Both the position numbers and the translations under genes were made by a program. From Clostridium lundense DSM 17049 (GTDB lineage: Bacteria > Bacillota > Clostridia > Clostridiales > Clostridiaceae), in the NCBI RefSeq assembly GCF_000619945.1, contig NZ_JHVC01000025.1, positions 1 to 43,975 of the forward strand: 43,975 bases of DNA. The letters run 5' to 3'. How positions within the stretch are numbered: position 1 is the stretch's first letter; each line of letters begins with the position of its first letter. Below the pieces are notes generated by a model. That model searched no databases and was not told where the DNA came from. It worked only from the letters and a program-made list of their open reading frames with translations. Positions 41,887-43,975 of the stretch are shown here, piece after piece.

Positions 41887-41936
41887 AAAAAACACAAGGA
41901 AAATTCTTTTTTGAAGAATTTCCCTTGTGTTTTTTG
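41887..41936 (-). terminator. Strong terminator between oriT and the relaxase gene
   Basis: AACACAAGG-A-AAATTCTT pairs with GAAGAATTT-C-CCTTGTGTT (41891-41932), a stem of about 17 bp flanked by T-runs on both sides. It should stop transcription entering the relaxase from upstream. Confidence 0.85.
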
Positions 41937-42004
41937 CCTGATTTGCTCTTTCAAATTTTATTTTTAAACCTAAAATATCTTGCAAATCAGGCTCTCGTCA
42001 TTGA

Positions 42005-42040
42005 CGAGTATAACACACTATACTTTGTTCCAAAGTGTGT
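42005..42040 (-). other. oriT: Origin of transfer, pMV158 (MobV) type
   Basis: On the minus strand the sequence contains ACACACTTTG-GAA-CAAAGTATAGTGTG followed by TTATACTCG. This reproduces the pMV158 origin arrangement: an ACACACTTT/AAAGT inverted repeat leading into TAGTGTG^TTA. The predicted nick is between 42014 and 42013 on the minus strand. It lies upstream of and co-directional with the relaxase gene. A second inverted repeat, GCCTGATTTGC/GCAAATCAGGC, flanks the region at 41937-41947 and 41982-41992. Confidence 0.88.
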
Positions 42041-42085
42041 GGTCTTTGCAGACGGCAACAAAGGGCGCTGCCCTCTGTACTCCCT

Positions 42086-42124
42086 AAAATTGTTAAATGA
42101 TACTACTATCACTTAACAATTTTA
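42086..42124 (-). terminator. Hairpin at the end of the DUF6075-like gene
   Basis: AAAATTGTTAA pairs with TTAACAATTTT across a 17-nt segment that itself partly pairs (ATGAT/ATCAC region). It overlaps the stop codon. The T-run is only four bases, so it is a moderate terminator. Confidence 0.5.
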
Positions 42125-42547
42125 TAGTTCCAATTCATCATCATTTTCCATATTGTTTTCAACTTGTAGCAAGTTTTCTATGTGGCAACCATAACGTCTA
42201 AAATATATGGATTGTATTGCCAATTCAAAATTATCTTCATCTAAACAATAAATAAATTCTGATGGTGATACTTCCATTGAACCATTAAAAAGATTAGCAG
42301 CAAGTCTTACAAGTTTTGATTCACCACTTGAGAAATCCTGTTCTTTCATCATAGTTTCAAAATCAATTCCATCACTACTCATATACTGACTTGTTTTTTT
42401 ATATAGATTATTTTGAGTAGATAATAATAAATAAGCCACAGGCATATAATAGCAATCTATTTCTCCATCTTTATAAATACGTCTTTCCTTCTTTAAAAAA
42501 TTAATTACATTATTTTTATGTTTTTCATTTTGAAAATATCTCATCAT
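42122..42547 (-). CDS. DUF6075-like hypothetical protein of the second element
   Basis: A 141-aa acidic soluble protein. MRYFQNEKHKNNVINFLKKE and the central YMPVAYLLLSTQNNLYK segment resemble DUF6075 proteins common in Tn4451/Tn1549-like elements, to the extent I can recall. It has no catalytic or DNA-binding motif. GGAGGAATTA precedes tandem ATG codons. It lies between the RepA-like gene and oriT, all leftward. Its stop codon sits in an AAAATTGTTAA/TTAACAATTTT hairpin (42086-42124). Function unknown. Confidence 0.65.
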   Translation of the reverse strand: MMRYFQNEKHKNNVINFLKKERRIYKDGEIDCYYMPVAYLLLSTQNNLYKKTSQYMSSDGIDFETMMKEQDFSSGESKLVRLAANLFNGSMEVSPSEFIYCLDEDNFELAIQSIYFRRYGCHIENLLQVENNMENDDELEL

Positions 42548-42624
42548 TAATTCCTCCTGTTATTTGATAATAAAAAAAGATATTGAAGAAAATATTTATT
42601 CTCAATATCCAATAATTTTATTTT

Positions 42625-42796
42625 AGGGTGTCGATGGGGTCGGTAAAGTCGATATTTTTACATGTACCACTACTTTAAAATATCGACACCCTAATATATC
42701 CTCTATAAAATTTTGAGTTAAGGGTCGATATTTTCTATTTTTTCTTCATTACCCATACATAGAAAATTATCGGCACCATCGACACTATCGACACCC
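42625..42796. repeat. Cluster of nine-base ATCGACACC repeats with competing hairpins
   Basis: GGTGTCGAT or its complement occurs at 42627-42635 and 42682-42690. Three tandem copies (ATCGGCACC, ATCGACACT, ATCGACACC) lie at 42769-42795 inside the end of the RepA-like gene, where they encode GVDSVDGAD. AAAATATCGACACCCT (42677-42692) can pair either with GTCGATATTTT (42648-42658) or with AGGGTGTCGA (42625-42634). Another GTCGATATTTT begins at 42724. This looks like an iteron cluster or a switchable RNA hairpin. Confidence 0.6.
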
Positions 42797-43809
42797 AAAC
42801 TTGTAAAACATACCAATTTAATTCCATTTATTTTCTTTGATTGATAATTTATAGCTTTTTTATTTTTCAATAACTCCTTATTTGAATTAAGTATTCTTGC
42901 CAAAACATTAGGTTTTACAGTAATAGAAGTATCTATCTTCTTTAACTCTGCGAGCAGTTCCTTGGAAGTTCCCTGAAAAATTTTCTTTTCAGTAATAAGC
43001 TTTTTTAATGCAGTTAGAATAGGCTCTTCCTTTGAAGTATTAGAATTATCTCCATAAGAAATTAATTTCCATACACTTTCTTCCTTGTCAAATTCAATGG
43101 ATAAAAGCATATCTTCTATATCTCTCCCTGTGATGTGAAGTTTTGCCTTGTTTTCTGTACGGCTTTCTTTTTCAAGAATATAAATACCATCAACTGCACC
43201 AATAATACCTGTTGAACCTGAAACCATATTTACTGGGTCACTATCTTGCATTTTTCTAAGATGATGAACTAAAAGTATTGCTATATCATGAGTGTCTGCA
43301 ATTACCTTTAGTTTTCTAACTTCATCATAGTCACTGGCATAAGCATTCTTATCATTTGAGTTATCTCTTATCCTTTGAAAAGTATCAATAGTAATCAATG
43401 AAGTATCAGGATATTCCTTTAAAAAGTTTTCAATCTGCACTTCTAAACCTTTTGACAGTTCTTTTGCTTCTGTTGAATAAAATGATTGCTCTGAACCTTC
43501 TTCTGTAATATGCGATAGTCTAAAATGTATTCTTTCAATTGTATCCTCCAAGGATAAATATAGTGTAGAGCTTTTTATTGTTTCAAAGTCCCAAACTTTT
43601 TCGCCTTTAGATATTTGATTACAAATCCATAGGGCAAGCCATGACTTACCGATTTTAGGGCTACCTGCAAGAATATGTAGTCCTGTTGGCATTATTTTAG
43701 AAATTACATATTTAAGTGGTTTCACCTCCATTTCCAGAAGTGTCTTGCCATCAATTACATTTAGCTTTAGCACTTCCTCTTTCATATTTTCTTTTTCCAT
43801 TATTCCCAC
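42718..43809 (-). CDS. RepA-like RecA-fold ATPase (AAA_25)
   Basis: A 363-aa protein of the RSF1010 RepA/RecA-like hexameric helicase type. Walker A is AGSPKIGKS (48-56) after PTGLHIL, a segment like STLYLSLEDTIERIHFRL follows, Walker B is SLITIDTFQRIRD, and LLVHHLRKM is the sensor region. The C-terminal tail is VDSVDGAD, encoded by 9-nt repeats. It starts at a GTG preceded by GGAGG with 7-nt spacing; the ATG at 43800 is too far. Such genes accompany MobV relaxases in integrative elements and may support transient replication of the excised circle. Confidence 0.87.
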   Translation of the reverse strand: MGIMEKENMKEEVLKLNVIDGKTLLEMEVKPLKYVISKIMPTGLHILAGSPKIGKSWLALWICNQISKGEKVWDFETIKSSTLYLSLEDTIERIHFRLSHITEEGSEQSFYSTEAKELSKGLEVQIENFLKEYPDTSLITIDTFQRIRDNSNDKNAYASDYDEVRKLKVIADTHDIAILLVHHLRKMQDSDPVNMVSGSTGIIGAVDGIYILEKESRTENKAKLHITGRDIEDMLLSIEFDKEESVWKLISYGDNSNTSKEEPILTALKKLITEKKIFQGTSKELLAELKKIDTSITVKPNVLARILNSNKELLKNKKAINYQSKKINGIKLVCFTSLGVDSVDGADNFLCMGNEEKIENIDP

Positions 43810-43836
43810 AATTCCACCTCCAGAAAATTTCTTTAT

Positions 43837-43877
43837 ATAAAAACTCCCAAGAGATTAAATTTTCCTCTTGAGAGTTT
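43837..43877 (-). terminator. Terminator upstream of the RepA-like gene
   Basis: AAACTCCCAAGAG (43841-43853) pairs with CTCTTGAGAGTTT (43865-43877) with one mismatch, followed on the minus strand by TTTTATAT. It would end transcription of a gene lying beyond the right edge. The remaining ~100 nt to the edge show no supportable gene. Confidence 0.7.
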
Positions 43878-43975
43878 GAATATTGTATAGCTCTGTTTTA
43901 TTCTCTGTAATTGATTGATATTACTCATTTTAAACTACCTTTTTATTAATTGCCCTTTAAGTCTGTCCTACTTCA

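Noticed and set aside
41925..42116. 63-aa rightward frame over the oriT
   Set aside because: The sequence is explained by the oriT inverted repeats and flanking hairpins; no ribosome binding site.
43833..43928. 31-aa leftward frame near the right edge
   Set aside because: A terminator hairpin lies inside it and the ribosome binding site is poor.
43929..43975. Possible C-terminus of another leftward gene at the right edge
   Set aside because: Only about 15 codons could be present and several frames are open; nothing identifies the true one.

Overview
The window looks like part of a low-GC Clostridium (sensu stricto) chromosome. It opens with the first ~237 nt of a 16S rRNA gene, read leftward and recognisable as clostridial, with its promoter. 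Most of the DNA is AT-rich, ribosome binding sites are strong AGGAGG types, and several genes use GTG or TTG starts.

Layout. (1) 1-6300: 16S 5' end; a secreted repeat protein with an OmpR-type two-component system; a rightward operon of two membrane proteins and an M20 peptidase; and a small gene broken by an early stop codon. (2) 6331-16833: a Bce-like peptide sensing/resistance module (ABC ATPase and permease, response regulator, kinase), a stand-alone C39-type cysteine peptidase, and an ABC operon whose large permease carries a divergent M1 metallopeptidase domain. (3) ~16930-23440: a visibly more GC-rich block with a DUF218/YdcF membrane protein, a MacB/FtsX-type ABC transporter, its two-component system, and a decayed helix-turn-helix gene at the head of that operon. 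An ~81-bp element carrying 11-bp-spaced direct repeats lies upstream of both this ABC operon and the ABC/M1 operon, suggesting one response regulator controls both. (4) ~23610-35430: accessory DNA headed by a large serine recombinase: a 44-aa SHOCT-like protein, a DinG/XPD-like helicase, a ~430-nt gene-free region rich in nested hairpins, a sigma-like regulator, two paralogous ArpU-like regulators flanking a phage-type XRE/ImmA switch with palindromic operators, a small membrane protein, and an unfamiliar ~800-aa P-loop GTPase-like protein. (5) ~35430 to the right edge: a second, nested element of Tn4451/Tn1549 flavour that has cut a superfamily 2 helicase gene. It has a DUF4368 serine recombinase, a TnpW-like protein, a single-chain nuclease-methylase-specificity protein, a ribbon-helix-helix-like protein, a MobV relaxase with a clear pMV158-type oriT, a DUF6075-like protein and a RepA-like ATPase. 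Its right end is outside the window.

How the genes fit together. The chromosomal left half is dominated by envelope stress and peptide resistance (three two-component systems, three ABC transporters, two peptidases). The right half is layered mobile DNA carrying probable defence functions (restriction-modification, an orphan GTPase, a helicase remnant). The best candidates for something undescribed are the GTPase at 32410-34797, the structured region at 28056-28480 and the shared regulatory element at 16856/21521. All calls come from reading the sequence; no database search was run.
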